NCBI GenBank assembly: GCA_020402865.1
Contig: JADBYT010000015.1
Span: 124,001-188,000 of the forward strand
Direction: 5' to 3'
DNA length: 64,000 nucleotides
Source: Bacteroidota bacterium
Lineage (GTDB): Bacteria > Bacteroidota > Bacteroidia > Palsa-965
The notes below the pieces were generated by a model. The model was given only the letters and a program-made list of their open reading frames with translations, was not told where the DNA came from and searched no databases. Shown piece by piece: positions 16,595 to 26,102 of the stretch (positions are counted from its first letter, which is position 1; every line of letters begins with the position of its first letter). Position numbers and translations under genes: made by a program.

Positions 16595-17457
16595 TCTGGC
16601 TGCTCATCAGCATTTTTACCAATACGCTGCTGCTGCTTATCCTCAAAGGATTTGAGCGTGTTAAAGTATCCACCCTTCAGGGCGTGGTGATCAATTACCT
16701 CACAGCAGGCACATTGGGTTTACTGCTTTCCGATGTACATCTTTCGCCAGCCGAAATTGCAGAGCAGCCCTGGGCCTGGGTGCCGCCTGTGCTGGGGAGT
16801 ATTTTTATTTCGGTGTTTTTACTGGTAGCCTACACGGCGCAGAAAATTGGTGTATCGGTAGCCACGGTGGCAAACAAAATGTCGGTGGTGATACCTGTTA
16901 TTGCGGCCGTGTTGCTTTACAAAGATCCGCTTACCTGGCCCAAACTTACCGGTATTGCGCTGGCTTTGCTGGCGGTAGTGCTGACCTCACGGCAGGAGGG
17001 AAGTGCCGCAGCTTCGGGCTGGCGTTTGTGGGTATTGCCGGCGGTAATTTTTGTGGGCAGTGGTGTGCTTGATGCCATCATTAATTATGCGCAGCAGCAA
17101 TTGGTGCCGCCTGCGCACGCCCTGCTGTTTTCGTCGAGTTGTTTTTACGTGGCATTTTTGCTGGGTGGCATTGTGCTTATTGCACAACTGGTACGCGGTA
17201 AGGAAAAGTTCAGCTTTCGCAATGTACTTGGTGGTGTGGTGCTGGGTGTGCCCAACCTGTTTTCAATCTGGTGCATCATGCGTGCGCTGGATACAGGTGT
17301 AATGGACAGTTCAACCATGTATCCGGTTAATAATATGGGCGTAGTGGCGCTTTCGGCCATTGGCGCGGGTTTGCTCTTTCAGGAAAAACTGAGCAAACTG
17401 AATTTACTGGGTCTGGCACTGGCGCTGGTGGCCATAGCGGTAATGACATTTCTGTAA
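16591..17457 (+). CDS. EamA/DMT-family membrane transporter
   Basis: A 288-residue polytopic inner-membrane protein with about ten hydrophobic segments arranged as two EamA-like repeats. The first half ends near LLAVVLTSRQEG and the second begins WRLWVLPAVIFVGSGVLDAI. The 4-bp overlap with ribD and the 14-bp gap to the YigZ-like gene place it in a three-gene operon. The substrate is unknown; drug/metabolite transporters export amino acids, nucleotides or small metabolites, and the ribD linkage might hint at a flavin-related compound, but that is speculative. Confidence 0.85.
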   Translation: MIWLLISIFTNTLLLLILKGFERVKVSTLQGVVINYLTAGTLGLLLSDVHLSPAEIAEQPWAWVPPVLGSIFISVFLLVAYTAQKIGVSVATVANKMSVVIPVIAAVLLYKDPLTWPKLTGIALALLAVVLTSRQEGSAAASGWRLWVLPAVIFVGSGVLDAIINYAQQQLVPPAHALLFSSSCFYVAFLLGGIVLIAQLVRGKEKFSFRNVLGGVVLGVPNLFSIWCIMRALDTGVMDSSTMYPVNNMGVVALSAIGAGLLFQEKLSKLNLLGLALALVAIAVMTFL

Positions 17458-17471
17458 AGGCCACAGCGCAT

Positions 17472-18080
17472 ATGCTTTTCGACGACACTTACAAAACCAT
17501 AGCGGCACAGGCCGAAGGCAGTTTCAAAGACCGCGGCAGCCGTTTTCTGGCTTTTGCATTTCCGGTGCGCAGTGAAGACGAAATACGTCAGCATCTCGAC
17601 GCTTTACGCAAAGCACACCATGGCGCCAACCACCATTGCTATGCCTGGCGGCTTGGTGCCGATAAGCAACGGTACCGTGCCAACGACGATGGGGAACCAT
17701 CGGGCACAGCCGGAAGGCCCATTCTTGGCCAGCTTCAGTCGTTTGATCTTACTGATGTGCTGGTGGTTGTAGTACGTTACTTTGGCGGCACACTGCTGGG
17801 CGCAGGCGGATTGGTGCAGGCCTACAAAACCGCAGCACATGAAGCTTTGGCGGTTGCAACGGTTGAAGAGCGTTTTGTAAGCGAGGTGTATGCGCTTACG
17901 TTTGCCTATCCGGCCATGAATGCAGTGATGAAACTGCTCAGGGATTTTGATGCCGTGCAGCGCGAACAGCAATTTGAAATGGACTGCAGCCTGCTGTTCG
18001 AAGTGCGCCGCCGCGATGCGGATGCACTTTGCGAAGCATTGAAAAAAGTGGAAACAGTAAAACTGACCTGGAAAGGTTAA
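17472..18080 (+). CDS. YigZ/IMPACT-family protein
   Basis: A 202-residue cytosolic protein with the IMPACT/YigZ N-terminal domain. Signature stretches are GSRFLAFAFPV near the N-terminus, HHCYAWRLG, NDDGEPSGTAGRPIL, and VRYFGGTLLGAGGLVQAY. A ferredoxin-like C-terminal domain follows (about residues 140-200). The family is conserved from bacteria to eukaryotes; in yeast the homologue modulates Gcn2, while in bacteria the role is not settled. The stop overlaps tail-to-tail with the thioesterase gene by 4 bp, so this gene ends its operon. Confidence 0.88.
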   Translation: MLFDDTYKTIAAQAEGSFKDRGSRFLAFAFPVRSEDEIRQHLDALRKAHHGANHHCYAWRLGADKQRYRANDDGEPSGTAGRPILGQLQSFDLTDVLVVVVRYFGGTLLGAGGLVQAYKTAAHEALAVATVEERFVSEVYALTFAYPAMNAVMKLLRDFDAVQREQQFEMDCSLLFEVRRRDADALCEALKKVETVKLTWKG

Positions 18081-18487
18081 CCAGCCAGATAAGGCTCAAG
18101 TGCGTGAACAAATCCTTCGGGAGCCATACACGGGCGTTTGGTTTCGGCATTAATGAATACCAGCGTGGTTTCGCCTTCGTTCAGTTTTTCGCCTTTTTCA
18201 TTGTGCACTTCGTAATGAAACGAAAGCCGTGTACCCGGACGTTCACGAATCATGGTTTTAATGGTGAGCAGATCGTCGTAAAATGCAGGCTTGAAATAAC
18301 GGATGCCGAAACTGTACACAGGCAGTAGTATTCCGCTGTCTTCCATTTCTTTATAGTTCCAGCCCAGTGCGCGCAGGGCTTCTACGCGGCCCACTTCGTA
18401 ATATTCGGCATAGTTACCATAATATACGTATCCCATGCGGTCGGTTTCGCCGTAGCGCACACGAATAGTTGTTTCGGCAATAAACAT
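18077..18487 (-). CDS. YbgC/4-hydroxybenzoyl-CoA-thioesterase-like acyl-CoA thioesterase
   Basis: A 136-residue hot-dog protein. The motif RYGETDRMGYVYYGNYAEYYE places the catalytic Asp at D16, as in YbgC and 4-HBT thioesterases. FGIRYFKPAFYDD and the central SFHYEV strand also fit. It hydrolyses short- or medium-chain acyl-CoA or acyl-ACP thioesters in the cytosol; Bacteroidota members are often linked to phospholipid or aromatic acyl-CoA metabolism. Convergent and overlapping by four bases with the YigZ gene. Start at the ATG at 18487. Confidence 0.87.
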   Translation of the reverse strand: MFIAETTIRVRYGETDRMGYVYYGNYAEYYEVGRVEALRALGWNYKEMEDSGILLPVYSFGIRYFKPAFYDDLLTIKTMIRERPGTRLSFHYEVHNEKGEKLNEGETTLVFINAETKRPCMAPEGFVHALEPYLAG

Positions 18488-18656
18488 AGCGTTCGGTTTG
18501 TAATGCGAATGTAAAGAGTTGCGTGAAAACGACTACGAAAAAAGATTGAATGTCTGATCTGCAACGTAATGCGAAATATGCATCAAAATATAGTCTGAAC
18601 GCTTCTTTTGCTGAAATAGAATTGGTAAACTTGTACTGATACGTCCCCCGCAACCT

Positions 18657-19439
18657 ATGTATCCCTTTTTATCATTCCGTAAAGCACAGTATTTATTTCT
18701 GTCGGCCATTTTGTGTCTGGCTGCCTGTAAACGTCATGCACATGTTACCGAAGTAACAGTGAGCGCGGTAGAACTCAATCCGAAATCCACACAACATGAT
18801 TCGGCCACGCATGTAATTATTGCGCCGTACAAAATGAAGCTGGATGCCGAGATGAATGCCGTAGTGGCGCATACAGCACAAGCCATGCCTAAGGAAAAAG
18901 ATAAACCTGAAACATTGCTTGGCAATTTTGTGGCTGATGTGGTGCTTGAGAAAGCACGTGCCAACGATCCTCAGCGTGCCGCAGCACAAGTGGATATGTG
19001 TTTACTCAACAACGGAGGCTTGCGCAGTTCGCTGCCTATGGGTAATGTAACACGCGGCGATATTTTCAGTCTGATGCCGTTCGATAATGAAATTGTAATT
19101 GTTACCATTACCGGCGCAAAGATGGAAGAGCTGCTGAAATTTCTGGCGGCATCGGGCGGACTGCCTGCTGCGGGAATAAAAATGGGCATCCGGGCCGACC
19201 GTACGCCGGGCAAAGTGCTCATAAACGGAAAGCCGCTCGAACTCAGCCGCAACTATCGTATTGCCACATCCGATTACCTTTCGGCTGGCGGCGATAAAAT
19301 GTCGTTTTTCGCTTCGCCGGTAAAAATTGAAAGCACGGCCCTTAAAATCCGGGATGCGCTGCTTGAACATTGCCGCGAAACCACCTTAAAGAATCAGCCA
19401 ATCGGTTCGCCGCTTGATGGGAGGCTTTATTATGAATAA
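18657..19439 (+). CDS. lipoprotein with 5'-nucleotidase C-terminal domain
   Basis: A 260-residue lipoprotein (lipobox LAAC near residue 24). The body is the 5'-nucleotidase C-terminal substrate-recognition domain (PF02872-like): LLGNFVADVVL, then NNGGLRSSLPMGNVTRGDIFSLMPFDNEIV, and YRIATSDYLSAGGD toward the end. It lacks the metal-binding catalytic domain, which is encoded separately by the overlapping next gene. The two products probably meet in the periplasm to form one 5'-nucleotidase/UshA-like enzyme. The order is reversed relative to the usual single-chain enzyme (catalytic domain first). Confidence 0.88.
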   Translation: MYPFLSFRKAQYLFLSAILCLAACKRHAHVTEVTVSAVELNPKSTQHDSATHVIIAPYKMKLDAEMNAVVAHTAQAMPKEKDKPETLLGNFVADVVLEKARANDPQRAAAQVDMCLLNNGGLRSSLPMGNVTRGDIFSLMPFDNEIVIVTITGAKMEELLKFLAASGGLPAAGIKMGIRADRTPGKVLINGKPLELSRNYRIATSDYLSAGGDKMSFFASPVKIESTALKIRDALLEHCRETTLKNQPIGSPLDGRLYYE

Positions 19440-20361
19440 CACCTCACGCCGCGATTTTCTTCGCCTGATGGCCTCGCTGGCGGCAGGCACCACACTGAGC
19501 AGTTTCGGAAAAGCAGGAAACGACAACGTGCGTATTGTGATCCTGCACACGAATGATGTACACAGCCACCTCGATCCGTTTCCCGCCAATGATCCGAAAT
19601 ATGCCGGACTCGGTGGTGTGGAGCGCCGCGCCGCATTGATACGAAAAATACGTGCGCAGGAAGAAAATGTATTGCTGCTTGATGCCGGCGATATGTTTCA
19701 GGGCACACCGTATTTTAATTTGTACAACGGTGAACCCGAAATCAAGCTCATGAGCAGCATGGGCTATGATGCCGCAGCCATCGGCAACCACGATTTTGAT
19801 GCCGGACTTGATAATCTTTCCGATCAACTCAAACACGCCACATTCCCGCTGCTTTGTGCGAATTATGATTTTTCAGGTACGCCCATGGAAGGAAAAACAA
19901 TGCCGTGGAAAATTTTCGATAAAAGCGGCGTGAAAATCGGTGTATTTGGATTAGGAATTGAACTTGATGGTTTGGTTGACAAGCGGCTTTATGGAAAAAC
20001 CGTTTATCAGAACCCAATAGTAAAAGCAGCTGAAATGGTGCATACACTGCGCGATGAAAAAAAATGCGATATCGTTGTTTGTTTGTCACATCTCGGCTAT
20101 AAATACGAAAACGATAAGGTAAGTGATGTGGTACTTGCCAAAGAATCACGCGGTATTGACATCATCATTGGCGGACATACACATACCTTCCTCGAAAAAC
20201 CGGTTATACTAAAAAACCGCGAGAATAAAAATGTTTATGTGACACAAGTTGGATGGGCTGGCATTCGTTTGGGTAAGATAACAATCATTACGGATAAAAA
20301 GTCAAAAAAAATGGCTCTGAATGGCATATCTGTTGAAGTTGGGAAAATGTCAAGTGTTTGA
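19432..20361 (+). CDS. metallophosphoesterase, 5'-nucleotidase N-terminal (catalytic) domain
   Basis: A 309-residue exported calcineurin-like phosphoesterase. The N-terminus carries a twin-arginine-type signal (SRRDFLRLMASLAAGTTLSSFG), so it is probably exported folded with its metals. Metal-site motifs are all present: HTNDVHSH, DAGDMFQGTP, GNHDFD, CLSHLG and GGHTHT. The start at 19432 is 7 nt after a GGAGG and overlaps the previous gene by 8 bp; earlier in-frame starts (TTG 19414, ATG 19417) would put extra residues before the signal. Together with the upstream lipoprotein it should reconstitute a two-chain periplasmic 5'-nucleotidase that releases nucleosides and phosphate from nucleotides. 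Confidence 0.9.
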   Translation: MNNTSRRDFLRLMASLAAGTTLSSFGKAGNDNVRIVILHTNDVHSHLDPFPANDPKYAGLGGVERRAALIRKIRAQEENVLLLDAGDMFQGTPYFNLYNGEPEIKLMSSMGYDAAAIGNHDFDAGLDNLSDQLKHATFPLLCANYDFSGTPMEGKTMPWKIFDKSGVKIGVFGLGIELDGLVDKRLYGKTVYQNPIVKAAEMVHTLRDEKKCDIVVCLSHLGYKYENDKVSDVVLAKESRGIDIIIGGHTHTFLEKPVILKNRENKNVYVTQVGWAGIRLGKITIITDKKSKKMALNGISVEVGKMSSV

Positions 20362-20397
20362 CGAAAATTTTCTGAAAATAAATTGTTCAAAAAATTG

Positions 20398-20426
20398 TTG
20401 CACACGTCAGCGAAATGATAATTTCG
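20398..20426 (+). promoter_or_regulatory. candidate dnaA promoter
   Basis: In the AT-rich 131-bp gap before dnaA there is TTG at 20398-20400, an 18-nt spacer, and TAATTTCG at 20419-20426. This matches the Bacteroidota -33/-7 pattern TTG...TAnnTTTG with one mismatch in the -7 element. No cluster of DnaA boxes is visible around it. Confidence 0.35.
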
Positions 20427-20492
20427 TGACATCGTAAAACGATCACCGATTAATCACACACACACCATATAGAATTGCAGGAGTACTTTAGA

Positions 20493-21923
20493 ATGGAGAA
20501 AACGCACGACAACGTCTGGGAAAATTGCCTTCACATCATCAGGGATAATGTTAGCTCCCAAAGTTTCAAAACCTGGTTTGAACCCATCAAGCCGCTGAAA
20601 CTTCAGGACAGCATCTTAACGATACAGGTACCCAGTCAGTTTTTTTACGAATGGCTTGAAGAGCATTACATCACCCTGCTCAAAAAAACCATCAAGAAGG
20701 AACTCGGCCCCGAAGGAAAACTGGAATACTCCATTATTATGGAGAACAGTTTCAACAGTACGAAACCTTATACTGTAAAAATTCCGACCTCCAATCGTAA
20801 GGACGTGAAAAACCCTTCGGTTGCCATGCCTATCGATCTTAACAAAAGCACGATACGCAATCCCTTCATAATTCCCGGCCTGAAAAAGGTAAACGTAGAA
20901 TCGCAGCTAAACCCGAATTACTCGTTCGAGAATTTTGTGGAAGGTGATTGTAACCGTTTGGCACGCTCTGCCGGTTTTGCCGTTTCGCAGAAACCCGGTG
21001 GTACTGCTTTCAACCCGCTCCTTATTTATGGCGGTGTGGGTTTGGGTAAAACACACCTTGCACATGCCATTGGTTTGCAGATTAAAAATCTGCATCCCGG
21101 CAAAACCGTACTTTATGTTTCTTCCGAGAAATTCACCCATCAGTTTATTGATGCGGTAAAAAATAACAATCAGAACGATTTTGTGCATTTCTATCAAATG
21201 ATTGATGTGCTCATTATCGACGATGTGCAGTTCTTTGCGGGTAAAGACAAAACGCAGGATGTGTTTTTCCACATCTTCAACCACCTGCATCAAACAGGTA
21301 AGCAGCTTGTGCTCACGGCCGATAAGCCTCCTGTAGAAATGCAGGGCATGGAGCAGCGTCTGCTTTCACGCTTCAAGTGGGGCCTTTCGGCTGATCTTCA
21401 GGTGCCTGGTCTCGAAACACGCATCGCTATTCTCGAAAAGAAATTGTATATCGACGGTATCGAACTTCCGCGCGAAGTAATTGAATACCTCGCCTACAGC
21501 ATTACCACCAACATCCGCGAACTCGAAGGCGCATATATTTCTCTGCTTGCCCAGGCATCGCTCAATAAAAAAGCGATCACCCTCGAACTGGCAAAGAACA
21601 TGATCGACAAGTTCGTGAAGAACACGGCTCGCGAAGTTTCCATCGACTACATCCAGAAAGTAGTGTGTGATTACTTCGACCTGCCGATTGAACTGCTCAA
21701 GTCGAAAACCCGCAAACGCGAGGTTGTGCAGGCCCGTCAAATAGCCATGTTCTTTGCCAAGAACATGACTAAATCATCGCTGGCTACCATTGGTATGCAC
21801 TGTGGCGGGAAAGACCACGCCACCGTATTGCACGCCTGCCGCACGGTAAACAACCTGATGGATACCGACAAACGTTTCCGTGCTTACATTGAAGAGCTTG
21901 AAAAGAAGCTCAGTATTCAGTAA
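20493..21923 (+). CDS. dnaA: chromosomal replication initiator protein DnaA
   Basis: A 476-residue AAA+ initiator that melts oriC and loads the helicase. Domain I is visible at the N-terminus (WENCLHIIRDNVSSQSFKTW), then a variable linker. The AAA+ core has Walker A (GGVGLGKTH), Walker B (VLIIDDVQFF) and the sensor region (RLLSRFKWGLSADL). Domain IV carries the DNA-binding signature TKSSLATIGMHCGGKDHATV. The ATG at 20493 is chosen over an upstream TTG; GCAGGAG lies about 10 nt before it. In contrast to many bacteria, dnaN and gyrB are not adjacent, and no obvious oriC lies here. A strong terminator follows. Confidence 0.97.
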   Translation: MEKTHDNVWENCLHIIRDNVSSQSFKTWFEPIKPLKLQDSILTIQVPSQFFYEWLEEHYITLLKKTIKKELGPEGKLEYSIIMENSFNSTKPYTVKIPTSNRKDVKNPSVAMPIDLNKSTIRNPFIIPGLKKVNVESQLNPNYSFENFVEGDCNRLARSAGFAVSQKPGGTAFNPLLIYGGVGLGKTHLAHAIGLQIKNLHPGKTVLYVSSEKFTHQFIDAVKNNNQNDFVHFYQMIDVLIIDDVQFFAGKDKTQDVFFHIFNHLHQTGKQLVLTADKPPVEMQGMEQRLLSRFKWGLSADLQVPGLETRIAILEKKLYIDGIELPREVIEYLAYSITTNIRELEGAYISLLAQASLNKKAITLELAKNMIDKFVKNTAREVSIDYIQKVVCDYFDLPIELLKSKTRKREVVQARQIAMFFAKNMTKSSLATIGMHCGGKDHATVLHACRTVNNLMDTDKRFRAYIEELEKKLSIQ

Positions 21924-21940
21924 GCAATAAGCATAAGCAG

Positions 21941-21972
21941 AAAAGCGAAACTCAAAGGGGTTTCGCTTTTTT
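21941..21972 (+). terminator. rho-independent terminator after dnaA (bidirectional)
   Basis: An 11-bp stem, AAAAGCGAAAC paired with GTTTCGCTTTT, around an 8-nt loop, followed by further T residues. It ends the dnaA transcript. Because the stem has A-tracts on its left side, it can also serve the convergent membrane-protein gene that ends at 21988. Confidence 0.85.
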
Positions 21973-21987
21973 GTTGGCCAAACTTTT

Positions 21988-23106
21988 TTATGCGGCGTTG
22001 AGAATGTGCGGAAATCGCTCAAGCAGTTTTTGCAAACCGCGCCCCTTCACAAAATCGTCGCACCATTGCCGGGCCTGATCGGAAGAGAAATTGATGAAGC
22101 CGGCCTGCTCAAGCCGGTCGAGCCTGAGCTTTTCACGCACAGAAAGATGCCCGTCGATAATCATGCCGAGCACGATTACAAGCAGACAAAGCTCCTGCAC
22201 ACTTTCGGGTGCCTGTTTGAAACGCGAAACGTATTCTTTATCAAGCACATGTTTGCTGCGGCGTTCAATGCCGTAGCGGTTGAGAATAAGTGCTGCAAGA
22301 CGCGAATGGTTGCTGTGGTAATCGCGTTTGCTGATGGCCACAAACTGCAAGGCATCGTACACGAGCGAGTGATATAACGGATCAACCTGCCCTTGCAATT
22401 TTGCAGCAAGTGTGTTGAGCAGGTGTTCGCCCATAATTACCACCCGGGCTTCACGCAGCACACGGCGGCTGGCCCAGGCATTCCAGAAAGCAAAAATGGG
22501 AATGCCCAGCAAATCAAGCACGGCACGCATTACATAGCGGCCAAACAAACGCCGCACCAGTAGTTTAATTAGCAGGTTGCTTAGTGTGGCCTTGAGCGTA
22601 AACACCACATTGCGCAAAAATACGGCCCCGCGCGAAAGCCCCTGAAACGGGTCGAGCCCGTATAAACTCAGGCTTTTGTCTTTCTTCTCCATGCCAATAC
22701 GCACAAGTTCATTCAGTGAATGTGCCTGTTTACTTTGCGCATCAGTAAACAAACCGGTGCGCACGGCAATTTCGTGTGCGCAGTACAGATGCAACGCCGT
22801 AAGTATCAGAATTTCCACATACACCAGCACAATGCCATACACCAACGAGGGAATAGAAAGTGCAAACGAAAAATCTGCAAACGGAAGTGTATAGGTTTTC
22901 TCGGCAAACCACGCAGGCAGCGCATATTGCGGAATATACAGCACCAGCACCATCACGGCGCCGGTAAGTGCGGAAATCCACAAGGTAATGCGTTCGAGTT
23001 TGTGCAGCGATTCCTGTTCTTCTTCCGATAGCAAAAAGAGCTGCTGGTCGGTAGCAGTGCGCTTTACCGCCAAACGTTTCATCCAGAATGTAAAGAGTTG
23101 CTGCAT
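21988..23106 (-). CDS. membrane protein of unknown function with TerB-like tail
   Basis: A 372-residue protein. Two or three hydrophobic segments lie in the first half (ITLWISALTGAVMVLVLYI, and LVYGIVLVYVEILILTAL), and amphipathic stretches follow around residues 165-215. The last about 90 residues (LCLLVIVLGMIIDGHLSVREKLRLDRLEQ) look like the helical TerB-like fold seen at the end of several stress-related membrane proteins. It resembles the LBF_2804-type family in my recollection, but I cannot confirm that. It starts 14 bp after the large sensor kinase gene ends, so it is probably in its operon. Role unknown. Confidence 0.6.
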   Translation of the reverse strand: MQQLFTFWMKRLAVKRTATDQQLFLLSEEEQESLHKLERITLWISALTGAVMVLVLYIPQYALPAWFAEKTYTLPFADFSFALSIPSLVYGIVLVYVEILILTALHLYCAHEIAVRTGLFTDAQSKQAHSLNELVRIGMEKKDKSLSLYGLDPFQGLSRGAVFLRNVVFTLKATLSNLLIKLLVRRLFGRYVMRAVLDLLGIPIFAFWNAWASRRVLREARVVIMGEHLLNTLAAKLQGQVDPLYHSLVYDALQFVAISKRDYHSNHSRLAALILNRYGIERRSKHVLDKEYVSRFKQAPESVQELCLLVIVLGMIIDGHLSVREKLRLDRLEQAGFINFSSDQARQWCDDFVKGRGLQKLLERFPHILNAA

Positions 23107-23120
23107 GGCAATTCCCGCAA

Positions 23121-26102
23121 TCAGAAACGGTCTTTTACTTCTTCGCGAAACTGAATACGATATAAGGTGCCTTGTGTATTGAGCATTTCCACCGAGCCGC
23201 TAAGTTGTTCGCTGAGCATTACGATAAGTTGCAGGCCCAGCGTAGAGGCTTTGGCAAGATCAAAACTGGCCGGTAAGCCAATGCCGTTATCTCCGGCTTC
23301 GAGTAAATATTCGTTTTCGCCCGTTTTCTGAAGCTTCACCATTATTGTGCCTTCGGCCAGTCCGCGGAAGGCATATTTCATGGCATTGGAAATAATCTCG
23401 TTCAGAATAAGCCCGAGCGGAACGATGGTATCAATACGGAACGGCAGATTTTCGACATCGGTTTTCAGGTGAATCGTTTTGTCGGTATCATACGCATCCA
23501 CCAGCGAGTGCATGAGTTCATCGATATAGCTGTTGATATCAATGTTGACCAGATTATGACTCTGGTACATTTTTTCGTGAATGAGCGCCATTGAATTCAC
23601 ACGGTGGCGACAGTCTTCAAACAACGTAAGCACACGCTCATCGGTAATTCCATCGGCCTGGAGGTTGAGCAGGCTGGAAATTACCTGCAGGTTGTTTTTT
23701 ACGCGGTGATGAATCTCTTTGAGCATCACCGATTTTTCTTCGTTTTGCCGGCTTATTTCCTGCGTACGTTCCTTAATCTGAAGTTCCAGAATTTCGCGCT
23801 GCCGGCGAATGAGTCTCGCCCTTACTACAAACAAATAATAAAGCACGGCAACCAGTATGCAAAAAAGCAGCGAAAAGAACCACCAGCTTCGCCAGAATGG
23901 CGGTGGAGGCGGTAAAATAGTAATCAGGGCCGAGCCGGCCGGAGCAGGATTCCAGATATTATCGGCATTGCCCGCTTTTACAAAAAAACGGTATTCGCCC
24001 GGAGGCAGGTTGCTGTAGGTGATCTGACTTATTTCAGTAACCGGCTGCCACGCAGAATCGAAGCCCGAAAGCATAAACGCATAACGTATGTTTTGCGGAT
24101 TGTGAAGCTGCAGCGAAGTAAAATAAAACGTAAGGTGGTTTTTGTCTGATGGCAGTGTAATCTTCTCCGGCAGGTTAAACCAGTCGAATACGCCTTTACC
24201 ATACAAGATCCAGTCGGTTTTTTCAAGAAACAGCCGGATATCGGTGATAAACACACTCGATGTCAGTTTCACCAGCTTTTCCGAGGCCGGCGAATAATTA
24301 ATGACCCCTTTAATTGTACCAAACCACAACGACCCGTTATGGTCTTTCAAAACGGCACGCGAGTTACACTCAATGCCGCGAAATCCGTTTTTAAGGGTGT
24401 AATGATACACCGACTTCACCTTATTTTGTGGGTCGAGCTGCACCCTGTCCACGCCTTTATTAGTGCCCACCCAGAGTCGTCCCTGATTATCGAACTCAAT
24501 AAAATAAGTGGTATTAGAAATCAGTCCGTCATCCTCAGAAATGTTATGAAAGCGTTTGCCATCGAACCATGATACGCAACGGTCCGTGTGCATCCAGATA
24601 TTTCCTTGCTGATCTTCGCGCAGCGAGCCTACATAACTATTGCAAAGCCCGAAGTTTTCGCTGAATGTTTGAAACGATTTTCCGTCATAACCGCACAATC
24701 CGGCACCGGTACCGAACCACATTTTTCCTTTACGGTCTTCGAGTATTGCGTGGATATAATTTTGCGGTAATTGATTTTTCCCTTCGGTAAACTGTAGCAT
24801 ATTTTTCCCGTCGTAGCAAAACAGTCCATCGCCCCAGGTGCCCACCCATAAATTGCCCTTGCTGTCGTAATACAACGCACGCACATGTTTTCCGGGTAAA
24901 ATTGTTTCAACAACCCTGTCGTTTACAAGCCGGCTTGCGCCTGTCCGGTGTCCCACCCAGAGGTGATTGTTTTTGTCTTCCACAATGGCTACCGGCTGAA
25001 CAAATTTGGAATTGTTCTGAAGTATGGCTTTGGTTTTTCCGTTTTCCATACAAAACAACCCTTGCGAATAGGAACAGGTAAGTATGCGCTGCCTGCTGTC
25101 TTCAAATATCCTGAATATATCAGAAGCACTTAAACCGGGCTTATCAGGGTAGTATGTAAAAGTTTCACTGCGCCAGCGAATAAGTCCGAAACCATTACTG
25201 CCAATCCAGATATGCCCTGTATGATCCTGATACACGCAATGAATTCCGCCTGTAACCAGTCCGTTGGTTTCATTATACAGTCTATAGTTGTCGTCATTCT
25301 GATTGAGTACAAACAAATTTCCATCGCGCGTGGTGATCAATGTTTTTTTCTCGGAGCTGAACAGGATATCGGTTACATTTTTTCCGCTGAACAGTTCGGT
25401 TTCGTGATTTTCAATAAACTTTGCAGCAGAAATATTGTAAATCAGCAATCCCTTTTCCGCGCCAATGTAAAGCAGTCCTGCTTTATTAAAGCGAATCCGG
25501 TTAAGCGCGCCATACGAACGAGAAACCGGAAGAGGCACGTTATTTAGCTTTCCGTTTGCAAAAAAAGCAAGTGAATTTCCTGAAGCAATCCAGATCGTAT
25601 TGCGGTTATCGCTGCAGAGGTTGTTGATTTGCGGCAATGTGCTGACCCGCTTTTGTATTTTGGTGGTGTAGTTGTATTCGTATATCCCCCCGTCAGAAGT
25701 ACCGAGGTACATTTTATCATTCACACTGAGCAGCGAAAGCACACAGTTTGAGGTAAGGCCTGAGTTTTTATTAAAAAGCTCAAACGATTTTCCGTCGTAG
25801 CGTCCGGCGCCGCCCCAGGTAGAGCCAACCCAGATATCGCCGTTAGCGGATTCGGTTATACTGCAGATGATTTGTCCGGGCAGGTTTTCCTTGAGCGAGT
25901 ATTCTTTAAATGTAACTCCGTCGAATCGGTTTAATCCGCCACCGTTAGTAGCTATCCAGAGATACCCGCGAGAATCCTGAAATATATCATTAACAATGCT
26001 TTGCGCGAGTCCGTCTTCCACATTGTAGTTTACAAAATCATAGCTCTGTGCCCTGGTTTTGAAACAACCAAGCACGAGTATTGCTGCCAGAAACAAGCGC
26101 AT
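23121..26102 (-). CDS. two-component sensor with Reg_prop beta-propellers, Y_Y_Y domain and HisKA_2 kinase
   Basis: A 993-residue sensor. After a signal peptide (MRLFLAAILVLGCFKTRAQ) come about a dozen regulator-propeller repeats with the motif GNIWVGT..GGL.RYDG (residues about 25-620), forming one or two periplasmic seven-bladed propellers. A Y_Y_Y domain follows (SGFDSAWQPVTEISQITYSNLPPGEYRF), then one transmembrane helix (WWFFSLLFCILVAVLYYLF) and a HisKA_2 helix with the phospho-acceptor His in MLKEIHHRVKNNLQVI. The ATPase domain has LILNEIISNAMKYAF and GDNGIGLP. Unlike hybrid HTCS proteins it lacks receiver and HTH domains. The start at ATG 26102 is preferred over a GTG at 26117. The ligand is unknown; in Bacteroidota such sensors read glycans or envelope cues. 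Confidence 0.9.
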   Translation of the reverse strand: MRLFLAAILVLGCFKTRAQSYDFVNYNVEDGLAQSIVNDIFQDSRGYLWIATNGGGLNRFDGVTFKEYSLKENLPGQIICSITESANGDIWVGSTWGGAGRYDGKSFELFNKNSGLTSNCVLSLLSVNDKMYLGTSDGGIYEYNYTTKIQKRVSTLPQINNLCSDNRNTIWIASGNSLAFFANGKLNNVPLPVSRSYGALNRIRFNKAGLLYIGAEKGLLIYNISAAKFIENHETELFSGKNVTDILFSSEKKTLITTRDGNLFVLNQNDDNYRLYNETNGLVTGGIHCVYQDHTGHIWIGSNGFGLIRWRSETFTYYPDKPGLSASDIFRIFEDSRQRILTCSYSQGLFCMENGKTKAILQNNSKFVQPVAIVEDKNNHLWVGHRTGASRLVNDRVVETILPGKHVRALYYDSKGNLWVGTWGDGLFCYDGKNMLQFTEGKNQLPQNYIHAILEDRKGKMWFGTGAGLCGYDGKSFQTFSENFGLCNSYVGSLREDQQGNIWMHTDRCVSWFDGKRFHNISEDDGLISNTTYFIEFDNQGRLWVGTNKGVDRVQLDPQNKVKSVYHYTLKNGFRGIECNSRAVLKDHNGSLWFGTIKGVINYSPASEKLVKLTSSVFITDIRLFLEKTDWILYGKGVFDWFNLPEKITLPSDKNHLTFYFTSLQLHNPQNIRYAFMLSGFDSAWQPVTEISQITYSNLPPGEYRFFVKAGNADNIWNPAPAGSALITILPPPPPFWRSWWFFSLLFCILVAVLYYLFVVRARLIRRQREILELQIKERTQEISRQNEEKSVMLKEIHHRVKNNLQVISSLLNLQADGITDERVLTLFEDCRHRVNSMALIHEKMYQSHNLVNIDINSYIDELMHSLVDAYDTDKTIHLKTDVENLPFRIDTIVPLGLILNEIISNAMKYAFRGLAEGTIMVKLQKTGENEYLLEAGDNGIGLPASFDLAKASTLGLQLIVMLSEQLSGSVEMLNTQGTLYRIQFREEVKDRF

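Noticed and set aside
20362..20492. Possible oriC before dnaA
   Set aside because: The gap is AT-rich, but I find no cluster of DnaA boxes (TTATCCACA-like) or AT-rich 13-mers, and dnaN, gyrB or mnmG are not adjacent.
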